A stretch of DNA of 64,000 nt from Polytrichum commune (GCA_950295325.1 OX485806.1:51703169-51767168); one strand, 5' to 3'. Shown: positions 1-11,800, counted from the stretch's first letter. The notes: generated by a model from the letters alone, not told the origin. Numbers and translations are program-made.

Positions 1-802
1 CGACAGTCTGGCAGAGCCCGACCTACAATCACCGACATTGCATATGCCAAGTAGGACTCTGATGCTTCTTTATGTAGCTCCATGGGAACGACCCGTACAT
101 CTTGCGGTCGATTCTCCTCTCGCCCACTTTCAAAATTACCTCTACCATCGGAAATGTCAAGAGAGTCTTCAGCTCCTCCACACTCAGGACCACCAGTCGA
201 CAACTCCTCCCCAGATGGATTCTGACCTCCTGGTGGAGCAACATAAATACACACTACGTTAAATTGGATGAGATATACTTACGTCTTCAGATATTACCAT
301 CTGCATGGCACTTTTATGGTTCATAGAAGTGAGTGACAGACGCTGAAGTCAGATCCCTCAAGTAACACCGATGCAAGTTGGGCAAAGTTCACTTAATATA
401 GTACATTATACCTGCTTTTACAAAGTCGCGCTTCGCAATTTCACCGCTGCCTTTCCAGACAGATAATAGCCTTCGTTGTGACAGGAAAGCTTTCGGCCAG
501 AAAACTCGACTCGAGTCGACAGGCCCCACAAAAAATAAATTCGATGCGACATCAGAATAAGGGACGAGACAAGTGCGCGCAACTGAGATTGGATGCACCA
601 GCCGAATGGACGCAGTACAAAACTGCATAGATGAACCTCCAAGAGGAATGAAATGGCAGGGGCTGAAGACCCTCGTTGAGAGGGCCATGAAAATTTGAAG
701 AGTTAAATGGTAGGGCTGTCCTATGGCCCCGGATGCAGCACTCTTGCACAGCTTTACCAATTGACGTTGAAAAATGTAGGTACTTTCCATCCTCACCGTC
801 AT
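1..802 (-). CDS. GYRA: DNA gyrase subunit A, organellar, 5' part (exons 1-2)
   Basis: This is the N-terminal part of DNA gyrase A, which with GyrB forms the A2B2 enzyme that supercoils plastid and mitochondrial DNA. Exon 1 is 802-412 and exon 2 is 229-1, continuing past the window edge. The 182-bp intron (411-230) has a CAG|GTATAA donor and a CCACCAG|GAGG acceptor, and the phase-1 junction keeps the frame open. Exon 1 codes about 130 residues rich in Ser, Arg, Leu and hydroxylated residues with almost no acid at its start, as expected of an organelle transit peptide. Exon 2 has an acidic, Gly-rich linker and then the family signature HKEASESYLAYAMSV followed by GRALPD, the start of the GyrA winged-helix region. 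The catalytic Tyr lies beyond the window. The start is taken at 802; the Met four codons later (790) is an alternative. One oddity: the residue after GRALPD is Cys where I expect Val. It is the only host gene I can name. Confidence 0.86.
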
Positions 803-3062
803 CTTGACCAGGAACTGTAATTCTCCATGGCTTCCCTCCGACTTGAGCTGGTCACTTCTCTATCGAAGCACAACAACGGAATCAGCATGCGAAGGTTCAG
901 ATTTCAGAAAGCCGGCCCGACACTCTCTGACAATTTGTTGAACCTGTCTATTGACCCCTGCGTCTTACAAACAACCCATTTTCTAATGTCATCGTCAAAC
1001 CTCAGAACTGCTTCGAATATGTTTTTAACATTTGCCAAATACCTTATCAGAGCTCCAAACACACGGAAAATCAAAGAAAAAGATAAATTTTCCGCTATCC
1101 ACCATATACAGTGGTACCAACAAACACGTCCAAATACTATGCCAACGTACGGCATAACCCGGAATAGGGTTGGCAAGAAGGACTCTTCACCACGGTGGTC
1201 TGACATTTAGGGTTTCGAAGTCGAGGAGAACCGACCACTACAGTCTACCCTCTCTGTGACCTGTCGGGAGTAAAAAAATTTGTAACACTTATGAAATTCT
1301 AGCACGGTACTGTACCAATTAGAGAGGGTGGGCAATTCAAAAAATAACACTTATAAGTTTTACAGTCACATGGTAAGAATAGAGTCATTAATAATACTTG
1401 TAAAATATCATTACATTAATTAATTAATGAGATTGCTTGCACTTCCTTAGTGATCAAATAAGAATCTATTGTTGTTTGATGAGACTCTTGACAACGGGAA
1501 ATAATGATAGAATTTTCTAAAAACGAAAGCTTTGTCTTAACTTTTAAGTTCACTAACATTGCTATGTTGCTATTCTAGAAATGTAGATAAGGTTGTTATT
1601 CCTTCATGCACTTGAGCAAATGAAACATTATGAACTCCCATATCACTAATTTATTAATCATCTTTAATAATTTCACATGCCTCTAATGCACTAAGTATAT
1701 TCAAGATATTTTCCTCTTATTAAAATAATTAAGATCAAACTCAACTTCAAACCTTGGGGAGCTGACTATCATAATTTTAGAAAGCCACACGAGTTTAAAT
1801 AAAAATAGGGTCAATTTAATTCGTTTAGGGTAAATTTTATAATTTTGTTATATTTACCATAGCATTGGAAATATGCCCCCTACATGATTATATGTAAAAT
1901 AGGGTGGTGAGTAATTCCTTCATTTTAGCAATCAGTAGAAAAAAAATAAGGTCATAGACATAGGATCCCCCTAAAAATGTGTAGTAGGATCAGTAGAATA
2001 ATTATGGGTTTGATTATTTGGATGAAAAATGTGTAGTTTTTGTTCAAATTTGAATCAAATGAGTTACTATGAAGGGAAATGTTTTGGGAGGTAGGAATGT
2101 GTTGGCGTTCCTCAACAACCATTGGGTTTTGCAACAACGCTAAACATGTGGGGCCTCGTTGGATGCTTAAAACTTGACAACCTTCATCGTCACCCTCAAT
2201 CACTTCTTGCGATCGGTTTTGGTTTCGTCACAACCTCAGTCGTCGATCGACAAGCTTACACTTTTCTGAGCATTTTCTAGGGTTTCTTTCATGCACATTG
2301 ATGATGCAGAGTGGCCACATCCTTTGCAATGTTTTCAACGTGTATTTGGTTTACGATTTAGTTTTCATGGTTTTTTTTTTGTTGGTTTTGTTGGTTGAAG
2401 TAATAAATATATATTGGATTTTCAAATGCATGAAGATGATGCACGGGTAGATCACTCTAAGACATTTTTGTGCACCACGTGCGGCTGGGGGTTTTTTGTT
2501 TTGGGGTTATTTGCCTTCAAGGGCTGAATTAAAGCCTCCCTGTACTTACTTAAATTTCAAAAATGGCCCATTTGTTTGCACCCTTCCAGTACTTATATTG
2601 TCCAAGTCACTGCAATTTTTGTACTCTATATTCCGTTTAAGGAATAAAAGCTAATCTACTTCCTAACGCAATTGACGAGTGTTGAGGGAAAGCATGGAAA
2701 CAAAGAAGGGTGCAAACAATAATACCATTGCAAATCGAGTTATGAAAAAAACACATAGGAAACCATAGCAAAGTAATACCAATTATCATCCATCCCCGTG
2801 AGTCCTAAACCCATTTACATACCATACTAAACATACCTTCTAGGATCCTTATCTTCAGCCCCTATATTAATTTTACAAAAAAATAATGGCCCACGTTTTA
2901 TGTCCATCTAACTTACTTATAATGGGATTGTCTACATTTAATGGCCCCTTCATTCTTTGGAATTTCTTTATAATTTTTATTTCAAATGATTTTAATCATC
3001 TCTATATTATGCCGCACGTCGTTTTTAAAATCCACTAAGTAATCTACCCGTGAGATGATGAG
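803..3062. other. GYRA upstream region and AT-rich intergenic DNA
   Basis: About 450 bp upstream of GYRA is of moderate G+C and then composition drops sharply near 1260. A 100-codon minus-strand open frame (1206-904) and an overlapping plus-strand one (827-1210) show no family signature. A telo-box-like CTAGGGTTTC lies near 2277 after a CT-rich stretch, which could be a plant promoter or 5'UTR, but no long frame follows it. I see no other gene in this stretch. Confidence 0.4.
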
Positions 3063-3070
3063 TTAATTCC

Positions 3071-3566
3071 TCAGGGAGTGCACTATTCATTAAAACCAAG
3101 CATCACGTGCGTGCATGCCCCTTATTAAAATACCCCTGTATACATTTTATTTTTGCTAAAATCAAGCAATATACTTACAAATCTCATTGCTTCAAAATAC
3201 ATTTCCATACATACACAAGGGTCCAAAAACAAATACAGAAATTGTATATAACATGTGTACAAATGTTTGGAAATGCAAAAATATGGCCCTATTATATGTA
3301 TAATATCAAATCATGGATTTTTAGTTATAAAGTCGTTACTTAGTGGATGAAAAAACACATGATTCTTGGTCCAGGTCTAACTTGAACGCGTAAACGCGTA
3401 AATGCATACTTTACATATATTTTTCTATAGCCTCATGTATATCTACTTCTTGCTTAATAGCAATATGTCTCTTGTACGTACATTTTGTACATGCTTGTTT
3501 TAAATAATACCCCTTTTGTGCACCCACGTGTATAAATACAGTACTTGAACGGTGCACTCCCTGGGG
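3071..3566. mobile_element. hAT-like MITE, 496 bp
   Basis: Both ends carry the inverted sequence CAGGGAGTGCAC (left TCAGGGAGTGCAC, right GTGCACTCCCTG followed by GGG), the CAGGG start being typical of hAT terminal repeats. An exact 8-bp direct repeat TTAATTCC flanks it at 3063-3070 and 3567-3574, the target-site duplication length of hAT elements. Subterminal CACGTG motifs occur near both ends. No transposase is encoded, so it is non-autonomous. The one or two unmatched bases at the extreme ends leave the exact border uncertain. Confidence 0.72.
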
Positions 3567-3574
3567 TTAATTCC

Positions 3575-4796
3575 CAATCCAAAGTCGGAGGAAACTATGT
3601 ATTATATTTTCCTAAGACTTGAATTTGCATCTTTTCTTATTGTTTTTTCTTGTATAATGAGCATGTTCAATTCTCTAAATTTGTGAACATAATTTTTTGG
3701 CCATGAAATTGTGAGAATTAAGGGTGGCATTGTTGTTTTTATTTGTCTTGCTAGTAGTGTCCAATATGCCAACCTTGTATTGACTGCCCTCTTGCTACAA
3801 CAACCCTTTCTATGTGATCAATAAAGCGCTATAGCATTTGCCAATCACCATGATAGACTTAGAGGATTGCGCTTTGCCTTGGAGGAAGACAAGGTGGAGC
3901 AGTTAAAGACTTCAAAGGTTGTCCCCCTTATGCCATCAACTAGTTTTAAATATTCATTGTAATTGGTGTTAAATTTTTCATAATTTATTAGTTTTATCAT
4001 GACATTATAGAGGATGTTGAACATGTGCCTTGATAGTATTGGAGGGTGCATAGTTGTATCCGTACCCTTCACATTGTAAATGTTTGTTACAATATTTGAA
4101 TAGGATTATAGTTGAATGTGTTTGTAGACACAATTAAAATAAATGTTTTTACTATTTTGTATTTAATTTTCTTGTATTTGAATGCAACCTTGTTTCTTTG
4201 GAGTAGGTAGTTATGCAAAATTTTATATTTTGTCACAATTGATTGTATTTCTTGGTTTGTTCTATCCATGTTGACAACTTGTCTATTTCAACTCGTATAT
4301 TTTGTTATCGCCATGTTTATTAGTATTATTTTAACTAGTATCCAAGTGCTATTGGTTGTGTTTTGAATGGTATTTTGAATGATTTAGGATTGGTATTACT
4401 TATTGAAACCAAATGAATGACAGTTTAAATGATATAAAATGTTTGTTGCTCACATAGTTGGATTTGCAATACTATAGTATTTCATCCACTATTTGGTATT
4501 TGTACGATTTATAGAAAAATAATTATGCCAAAAATTAACCTCTCTAAACAATTACAAATAATTATAAGGTGCTAAAATTATGTCAAAGTAGCTCTTTATC
4601 TACAAAAAGGAGGGAAAAATATTGAAAGGTGCATAAACATCCTCCCATTAAATACCCCATTATCACACGTGGTTACAAAACGCAAGGGGGTGTGATCGTC
4701 TTGAGCTTCAAATTGTACACATTCTTAATCACTCATTGTCACTAATGGTGTATCAGTGGTACCTAATGTCAATGTACCACCATAGATCATACCAAC
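3575..4796. other. AT-rich intergenic DNA
   Basis: Strongly AT-rich sequence with only short open frames that have no recognisable motif. I see no gene, RNA or clear repeat here. Confidence 0.4.
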
Positions 4797-4949
4797 GTGC
4801 TTTCAACGTTTATGAATGGTTATAGCAACTACATTGATACACCAACTTTCTCTAGTATCTTCACTATGTCCATCCAAGAATTTGTTGCCTTTGGCTGCAT
4901 GTCAGTGTCCACACCAAAATATATTGGTCTTACCCACATTGATGCCCAC

Positions 4950-5800
4950 AACTTACTTAACCGTATGGACTCAACTTCAATGATGTTAGTCATCTTTCAA
5001 GCCATGAACCCTCCTTAAACATTGGGAATATGTTTCCATCTCCTCAATTTTGCACCAAATTTGTTGATGTGTTATGCAAATGAGATATGCTACTGCGCTA
5101 TGCACTAGATCTATGAATGTATTATGCACCATATATGGTAATGTGTTTTGCAATGAAATTAACGGATCCAACTTTGTTAAGCACACAATTATTTCATACA
5201 AATCGTGCATGTAATCAAGCGTTCTTCCTCTCTAAGCCTGTGATGCCAATATTTTAATTATAGCTTAGTGCAGACACCCTCTCATTATGTGCCTACACTC
5301 ACATGATCTCTAGGTTGTGCATGAATATTTTTCTAATCGCACTCGATTTGATTATGTACTCATAGCTCATGTGGTGTTATGTAAATTTGCTATGTTTGAT
5401 GATTATGTTGATTATGAATGTCAATCTACGAATGTTCATTACAATCTATTGTTCATATCAGTGTAGACACACAATTATTATGTACCCATTCAACTAGATC
5501 ATCACTTTTGAGCTTATGAATCTACATTTGGTTACTTAATCCAACTAATTTAATAACTTGGACTTGTTGATCTAATAACATATCTTCACGTGCACATAAC
5601 ATATTGATTTATTGAGGTTTGTGATTGTAACATAATTGATCAAGACATGGCTGAAAACAAATTGTAGTTTGCTCAAAACACTTATAATTCTCATTACATG
5701 AGATTCAACTTCATGAACCTCAAACCCAACTATGAAATATGCGACACATATGCCAAAGATGATTTGTTTTCCCATGCTTTAGTCCTACATTCTACATGTG
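4950..5800 (+). mobile_element. Mutator-like element relic (terminal region)
   Basis: The sequence from about 4950 to 5165 matches the left terminal region of the large MULE at 30782 (the segment that includes TTGGGAA and the ATGTGTTATGCA units), and 5165-5790 matches about 31715-32310 over most of its length, with many substitutions. It keeps only three or four degenerate copies of the 30-bp unit found about 21 times in the larger element. It therefore looks like an older member of the same family whose transposase part is lost or too decayed to read. Its borders are approximate because no target duplication was found. Confidence 0.6.
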
Positions 5801-7395
5801 TTTTCATCCAAGGATGGCCAACAATCTGACCATAAGTGGAATATTGTTCTAGACAATCAAAGAACAATTGACAAACATTGCATCATGGAAAATCACAACG
5901 AGCCTCTAAGAGAGTTAAAGGGAAAAGCATATTACCGAGACATGGAAGTAGCAACTTTGATTATGAGGAACTTTAGAAAACACCTTAGCTACAACATTTG
6001 CAAACTAAATTGACTATTAGATTTATAGATCTGATTATTTTTGTCAAGTTGATATTCAATCATGAATTTTTTTCCATAAATACTCTAATATGTATGAATC
6101 CACCTTTTCTAGCATGTAGAAAAATGTCATGCACAAAGTGTTATAAAGAAAGCGTCATGCAAAAAATGTTATGCAAACAATGTCAAGCATAATGTGTCAT
6201 TCAAAATAGATCATGGAGACTATGTTATGAAAAATATATAATTAAAGTTGTATTGTGTAGTGTGTTATTCAATGTGGCATGCAATATGTGTTGTGCAGAA
6301 CAATTGAAGTACGCATCATTTATTGAATTATGGTATGTATTGCAATGAATGAACAAAATTTCATTTGACAATCTCATTCTACCCTAGCAAACTCCAAAGT
6401 CTTTGCAAATTTTATTGGAGGTATTTAATAAACCGGGATCAATTTTTGATGCTTATGTATCTACATGTAATTATTTGTAAATATAATTGTGGATTTCACT
6501 ATCATTTATTCATGTTTGTTGGTGTAGTAGTGCTACTTCATTGCATTTAAGAGAGACTTTGCCATATTCAATGTCATCATGGCACCATCATACAATACCA
6601 CACCCTCACCTCTTAGTGGTGGCTCAATGTCAAAGATTCCCTTGATAATGATAAGGAACCTATTCGGAAAATTGTAAGATCATCATATGTTCCATGTTGG
6701 TTTGATTTTGAAGTCATCAACAAGTTATTTTCCAATATTGAGTGTTTACCATTTTAATTTCTTTATTTATTTATTTTGATTTTAAAAAAATGAAAAAAAT
6801 CCCTTCCCACTTGCATGTTCTTCCATTACATGTAGATTTAGTCACAAAGGTTGTGGTTGCAACCTCAACATTGTCGCATCGCATTAGATTGTCAAGTTAT
6901 GATCGTTGCATCTTACCATTCGTAGATGTCAAGGAGGAGGAATGTATTAAACATGTGATTTATGGATGTTCTATGCATGGTTTTAAATTGAATGTGCTCA
7001 TTATTTTGTGAACATTGAAGTCTATAAGCGATTTCCTTTTATACTTCCATCTATGCCCAAAAACATGTTTCTAAATTTTTTGCACTGCCTCCGTCAATTC
7101 AATTCTCAGTCGACATAGTTTATAGAAATATAAAACTTGCTTAGTACTTGGAATGTGCTTGTGTTTTTTTAAGAAATTGAAAGTTGAATTTAATGATATA
7201 AAATATTTGAAACCCTTATTCTAAGCTTGCACTAGTTGATTAAAAAAGTAAAATAAAGGATTTATTAGGTTGATTATATATTTTTGAACTCCACTCACAT
7301 CATTATAAACGAGGGTGTTGTTTTTATGCCAAAATACCATAGTTATAGGATACTAGTGGGTGTATTTCCAATTATTTGGCCTTCCTCACCGCTCA
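5801..7395. other. AT-rich stretch, no recognised gene
   Basis: Contains repeated ATGTCATGCA-like words near 6120-6300 that may be decayed copies of the MULE 30-bp unit, and a few open frames of 60-90 codons (for example 6742-7011) without family motifs. Nothing else can be supported. Confidence 0.3.
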
Positions 7396-7401
7396 TCCAT
7401 G

Positions 7402-7947
7402 TCTTGTAAATAACAATCGTGTGTCACAACAACTCGAGTACCAACCACCATTAACAAATACAACTAAAACATAGAAAATGCACACATAAACAACGCACAT
7501 CCACAAAGAACAAAAATAATCAAACCCCAGAAAAAAGTTTAATTCTCTTTTCAAATACACAAAATGAGTCAAGTTATCTCTCATTCCATCACATGAGAAT
7601 CCAAGAGTGTAAATAAGGGGAGAAAAATTCAAGATTTATTGCAAAAACATGCAATCTTCACCTTACACAAACTCTCTTCACACACTCACTCACAAGGCTT
7701 GACTTGGCAAGAATGCCAAGCCAAGAAGGAGGTTCCTCACTTAAGAACATCTTTCCAACTTTTAAGATTCATCCATCCAAATTTAAATGAATGAAATCCC
7801 ATGAATAAGGTACGGCCGCCAATGTCGCATACCGTGACAACTGTCATGTAAATAACGACCGTGTGTCACTGCAGCTCAAGTATCAACCACCACTAACAAA
7901 TACAACTAAAATATAGCAAAGGCACATATAAACAACACACCTCCACA
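7402..7947 (-). repeat. Probable gypsy 3' LTR with duplicated start
   Basis: A 104-bp segment at 7402-7503 is repeated directly at 7844-7947 (both contain GTAAATAAC then ACCAACCACC), 442 bp apart. The segment between them (about 7510-7843) matches 17812-18143. On the minus strand the unit starts TGTGGAGGTGTG just after a purine-rich GGGGGGCA tract (about 7948-7956), as an LTR after its polypurine tract would. It lies just downstream of the minus-strand gypsy integrase, where the 3' LTR belongs. The duplicated start suggests two LTRs in tandem, one truncated. Confidence 0.5.
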
Positions 7948-8289
7948 TGCCCCCCTTAGTTGACTATGGAGCCCCGCCAAACAACTAAGACCAATGCCAA
8001 TCCAAAGGGCATGGATAATGAAGAATCCCTCTGCAACCAACTAATGTGTTGAATGTCATGCCAAAGAATTGTAGGCTGGGTGCAGTGTGAATCCCATCCT
8101 TAATCACCTCTGATGTTTGGTCATCAAGTTCCAAAGAATTAATTCCATTGTCTCACGTTTGATCGCGCCTCTAAATCATAAATTTTCATTTTCTATTTGG
8201 GTAGGCTCAACATGGTAAAATTCACACAAGCCATACAACTAATACGGGTTGTAGGATGCCAATGAGGCATGCCTACCAAATTGATAGCT

Positions 8290-8840
8290 CATAACAATCC
8301 AAAGCAACACAAGGTTCCAATCATGGTGGTTCCCCTAAAGTAATCCATACTTCTTCAAGCCCCGCTTGGTTGTTTGAACAACCTGTTTAGCCAAGTCGTC
8401 TGTCTCTAGATGATCTTGTGAGGTGGTGCGGCGATTTATGAGAGCCTTAGTGCACAACTCTTTAAAAATACCGAAGAATTCCCTCCCCTGGTTTGTCAAT
8501 ACCTCAACCAATGCTCCAAAACGTGCCAATACACGATCTAGAAAGGCTACCATGGCCAACTCTGCAGAGTTTTTGGGTAGAGCAACAAGCTCAATCCACT
8601 TGCTAAAATGCTCCACCATTACCAACACGTATTTTGCTCCACGTGGTGTGACAACCAATGGTCTTCCAAAGTCCAGCGATCAGTGGTAGTCCAGTTTCAT
8701 GATAGTTAAGGGTTGTAATTGAGGTGACAAAGTGTTGAAGCTAGACTTGACCCGGTCACAAACTCCACACCTCCCGACATAAGCAACAACCTGTTGATAT
8801 ATGCTAGTCCGCCAATATTGGCCACACAATGTCAAATGTG
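8290..8840 (-). pseudogene. Ty3/gypsy integrase, decayed
   Basis: The minus strand encodes the end of the zinc-binding region (a CGVCDRV motif near 8760) and then the integrase core, including YVLVMVEHFSKW with the first catalytic region, and FGALVEVLTNQGREF. In active relatives the latter has a DQG triad residue, here NQG, so the second catalytic Asp is replaced by Asn. A HLETDDLA segment follows in place of the usual catalytic-Glu block. The open stretch is 8658-8335; the upstream zinc part is in another frame. The enzyme would insert the cDNA copy; this copy cannot be active. Confidence 0.82.
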
Positions 8841-9149
8841 TCTTGCGTATGCCAAAATGGTCAAGTTCAAAGTGGCCCGTTGGTCCGGTCTAAGAACAAT
8901 ACGCCTTGTCCCATCCAACCACAATCAAAATAACAAACCGCTTTTCCAACGGAACCTTGTTAATTAATGTTCAATCCTAATTGTTTCCATTGCCAAGATA
9001 GACAAAGGAAAATCCCCTGCCAAAGCTTATGCAATACAGAAAAATCCTCCTATATATCCACAATAACTTGATGTCGATTAATTGCATCATCCAAACCCTA
9101 TATCCAAACCTTAACAACAATGCTAGAAAACAAAGTGAGCTAAGCAATT

Positions 9150-9850
9150 GTGTGCCAACCTAGAATCGCGTCTTGATTACAATCCCCATGCCACCTGGCT
9201 TCGGTCAAATCCTCACCCAAAGGATTTGGATTGCGTAAGAGTCCATCTGCATCCAAGTTGGTAATCACAGCACGGTGTATCACCTCAAAGTTGTATTCCT
9301 AGAGCAATAAAACCCACATGGAGAATTTGCTAGGAAGCTTATTCGACTCCATGAGCCACCGTAAATGCTAATGGTCGATCCCTAAAGTAAAGTGCTGACC
9401 ATAGAGATATGGCCGAAAATGGACAATAACCCACACCACCGCCAACGTTTTTCTCTTGTAGGACAAATATTTGGCCTCCGCAATGTTGATGCTTCACGAA
9501 GCATAAGCAACAACATGATCCCGGCCATAATCATTCTAAATGAGAACTACTCCTAAACCCAATGAACTCCAGTCCGTATGCAACTGAAAGGATTTGGAGA
9601 CATCCAAACGTTGAAGCACTGGAACTGCACCTAGTATCTACTTCAATGTCTCGAATGCTTGTTGCTGCTTATGACCCCAAGTCCAAGGTTGGTCCTTGCT
9701 CGTAAGAATGGTAAGAGGCTTGGTGATTAAGCTAAAATTCTTGACAAATCGATGGTAGTAATTTTCCAAGCCCAAAAAAGCATGAAGTCTTGACATATCG
9801 ACCGGTATCAGGATCTTCTGCAAAGCGTCCACCTTAGCTTGTTGCACCCC
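9150..9850 (-). pseudogene. Ty3/gypsy RNase H and RT thumb, decayed
   Basis: At 9847-9638 the minus strand encodes the RT connection segment (AKVDALQKI, then LHAFLGLENYYHRFVKNFS and TSKDQPWTW), typical of gypsy RT-RNase H joints. Lower coordinates continue with RNase H-like text broken by stops and frame changes, including a DHxHL-like block near 9370 and a short tract near 9190 before the integrase. It belongs to the same polyprotein as the neighbouring RT and integrase. Confidence 0.72.
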
Positions 9851-9984
9851 AAGACCTCATGGAATAATCATATGACATAAATATGCTAGTCGTTTATAGA
9901 AAAATTTGCACTTCCCATGGTACAAGCGCAGTCTCCACCGTCGCAATCATTAAAAAATGGCTTGCAGATGCCCCGCATGCTCCT

Positions 9985-10711
9985 ATGGTGTCTTGTTGAA
10001 GATGATCACATCAATAATGTAACACTAAGCAAAAGGCAAGCCAGACATGACTTAGTCCATTACTCTTTGAAAGTCAGCATGTACACTTATTAGGCCAAAT
10101 GGAAGAAACTTCCGATGGTTGCCTTTATCATTCCCATCTTGATTAACTCTCTAGAATGTGGTTTTCACTCAATCTCTAGTAAGTACTGGGAGTTGGTGAT
10201 AGTCAGATCTCAAGTCCAGGGTGCTAAAAACTTGAGAAAATCCAATGGTATCGAACAATTCATCCGATATTGGCATGAGACACCAATCCGACTTGGTTTT
10301 CCGGTTAATTGGATAGTAATCCCCGCACATCCGCTTCTCCGTCCAATTGCCAAAGATATCCTTCTTCGATGGCATAACCATAGCACAATCATACTCCTTG
10401 TTGGAAAATTCAATGAATCTTGCTGCCATGAGCTTTCGGCAACAAACATGGACACCAATCCTCTCGGAAACACTAAGCCTATAGGATCTCCAAAAAAATA
10501 AGGTGGTAGTCCTCCAACTGAATATGGATTTGTTTTTTTTATAGCCTTCAAGATCTTGAAGGCTAAAAGCAAAACACCTATAGTATAAGCAAATGAACTC
10601 TCGTAATTTTTGTGCCTCAACACTAGTGAGATGAAGGCCTAATTCCAATCGCCAATCATCAAACTCTATGCTCTCCCTCTCCACCAAAGGGAAACCATCT
10701 AATGTTGGCAT
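9985..10711 (-). pseudogene. Ty3/gypsy reverse transcriptase, decayed
   Basis: The minus strand shows DWRLELGLHLTS and YRCFAFSLQDLEGY (protease-RT linker), PSKKDIFGNWTEKRMCGDY (RT fingers), FSTLDLRSDYHQLP (first catalytic Asp block) and, near 10040, CYIIDVIIF where an active enzyme has YIDD or YVDD. The first Asp of the pair is therefore lost, and in-frame TAG codons flank this motif. The main open part is 10711-10169; the rest is in shifted frames. Confidence 0.85.
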
Positions 10712-10954
10712 AAACTCTAACTGCTACTTAGAGTAGGGCCATTAATCATGCCCCCAACCTCAGTGCTAGCAATAAAATCTGGCCTCTCTTCATTACCACC
10801 AATATGTGATGATGAAGCCACCATCAGAGGCAAAGAAACCAAAGTAGTATAAACCCGTTGAGAAGTTTCTCCATCACCTGCTGCTCAAATCAAGAGATTT
10901 GTTTGGCTTCTACAACCATGGCCTCAATTCCCTCTTCCATGGATGCGGACTGCT

Positions 10955-11800
10955 ATGCCCCCTGGTTTTGGGGTTTAAGTTCTAAGATGTCATCCACCTT
11001 CTTATCAAAATGTGTAAGCACTGCAAAAAATGCTACAACTAAAGTAGATAGTGGTGCAAGGTTGGTCCAAATTAAAGCCACCGAGGTTGGTGAGAAAAAG
11101 TACCAAAGCCTGCAACATCCACAAAAATTAGATCACCAAAGAGATGACAAACATAATGTCTACCTTCCAACACCTTGTCCCGAGAGTCCCCTAATAGAGG
11201 TACATTCTCGAATATGTACCATGGAGGGAAAGGTTGGTGGGCAAACCACCACTGCATGAGCCGGATGAGGTCCCAAAAAAAACTAGACATGGGATCTTCC
11301 AACCTTTGGCCAACTCCAGCACGTGAATGCCCATAGTATGGCCATTCTACTATCACCAAAACCAATTGGCGTGGGTACAACACCATCAACTGGTGGAATT
11401 GATGACAAACCACACTCGTGGACACTTGGTTGTCATCCACATAAACATATTGTCGAATTGTGAGACCAACCTCCAACATGGCCGTTAATCTTGTCTTGAT
11501 GTCCTCAAACAATTCTACCAAAGTGATCCCTTGGTCTACCATAACCATGAAATGGGATGTGCCAACGCCAATGGGGTATCACGTATGAGTGGTGTTGTAG
11601 AACTAAAAAATAGGACATTGTCCTTACGCCTTTTGAATAGCTTGGCATAATCGCACCAGAGAAGAATATGATCCTTGGGATGGCGCACCAATACACCCTT
11701 AGGTTGATCTCTCCCGTTCATTTTCAACACTCTCCATGAATGCCAAATTTTCCTCCAATAATGCGGAACCATAGGACAATGTATCCACAACAACACCACA
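10955..11800 (-). pseudogene. C5-cytosine DNA methyltransferase-like domain within gypsy pol
   Basis: Between protease and RT the minus strand encodes, in order, motifs of C5-cytosine methyltransferases. GITLVELFEDIKTRLTAML at about 11530 matches motif I (SAM binding). VYVDDNQVSTSVVCHQ follows at the motif II position. EWPYYGHSRAGVGQ near 11325 sits where motif IV has the catalytic PCQ. YIFENVPLLGD near 11200 contains the ENV of motif VI. HQPRW near 11078 resembles motif VIII, and a frameshifted tail IWTNLAPLSTL continues to about 10960. Such a domain would methylate cytosine in DNA using SAM. Here the catalytic Cys is replaced by Tyr (TAC for the expected TGC), so this copy is inactive. The segment 11800-11549 is a decayed upstream extension. 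From memory, cytosine methyltransferases have been reported in retrotransposons of dinoflagellates and charophyte algae. The call rests on motif order and is not confirmed by a search. Confidence 0.62.

Noticed and set aside
827-1210. Plus-strand 127-codon frame upstream of GYRA
   Set aside because: No motif, overlaps an equally long minus-strand frame, and lies in the GYRA promoter side.
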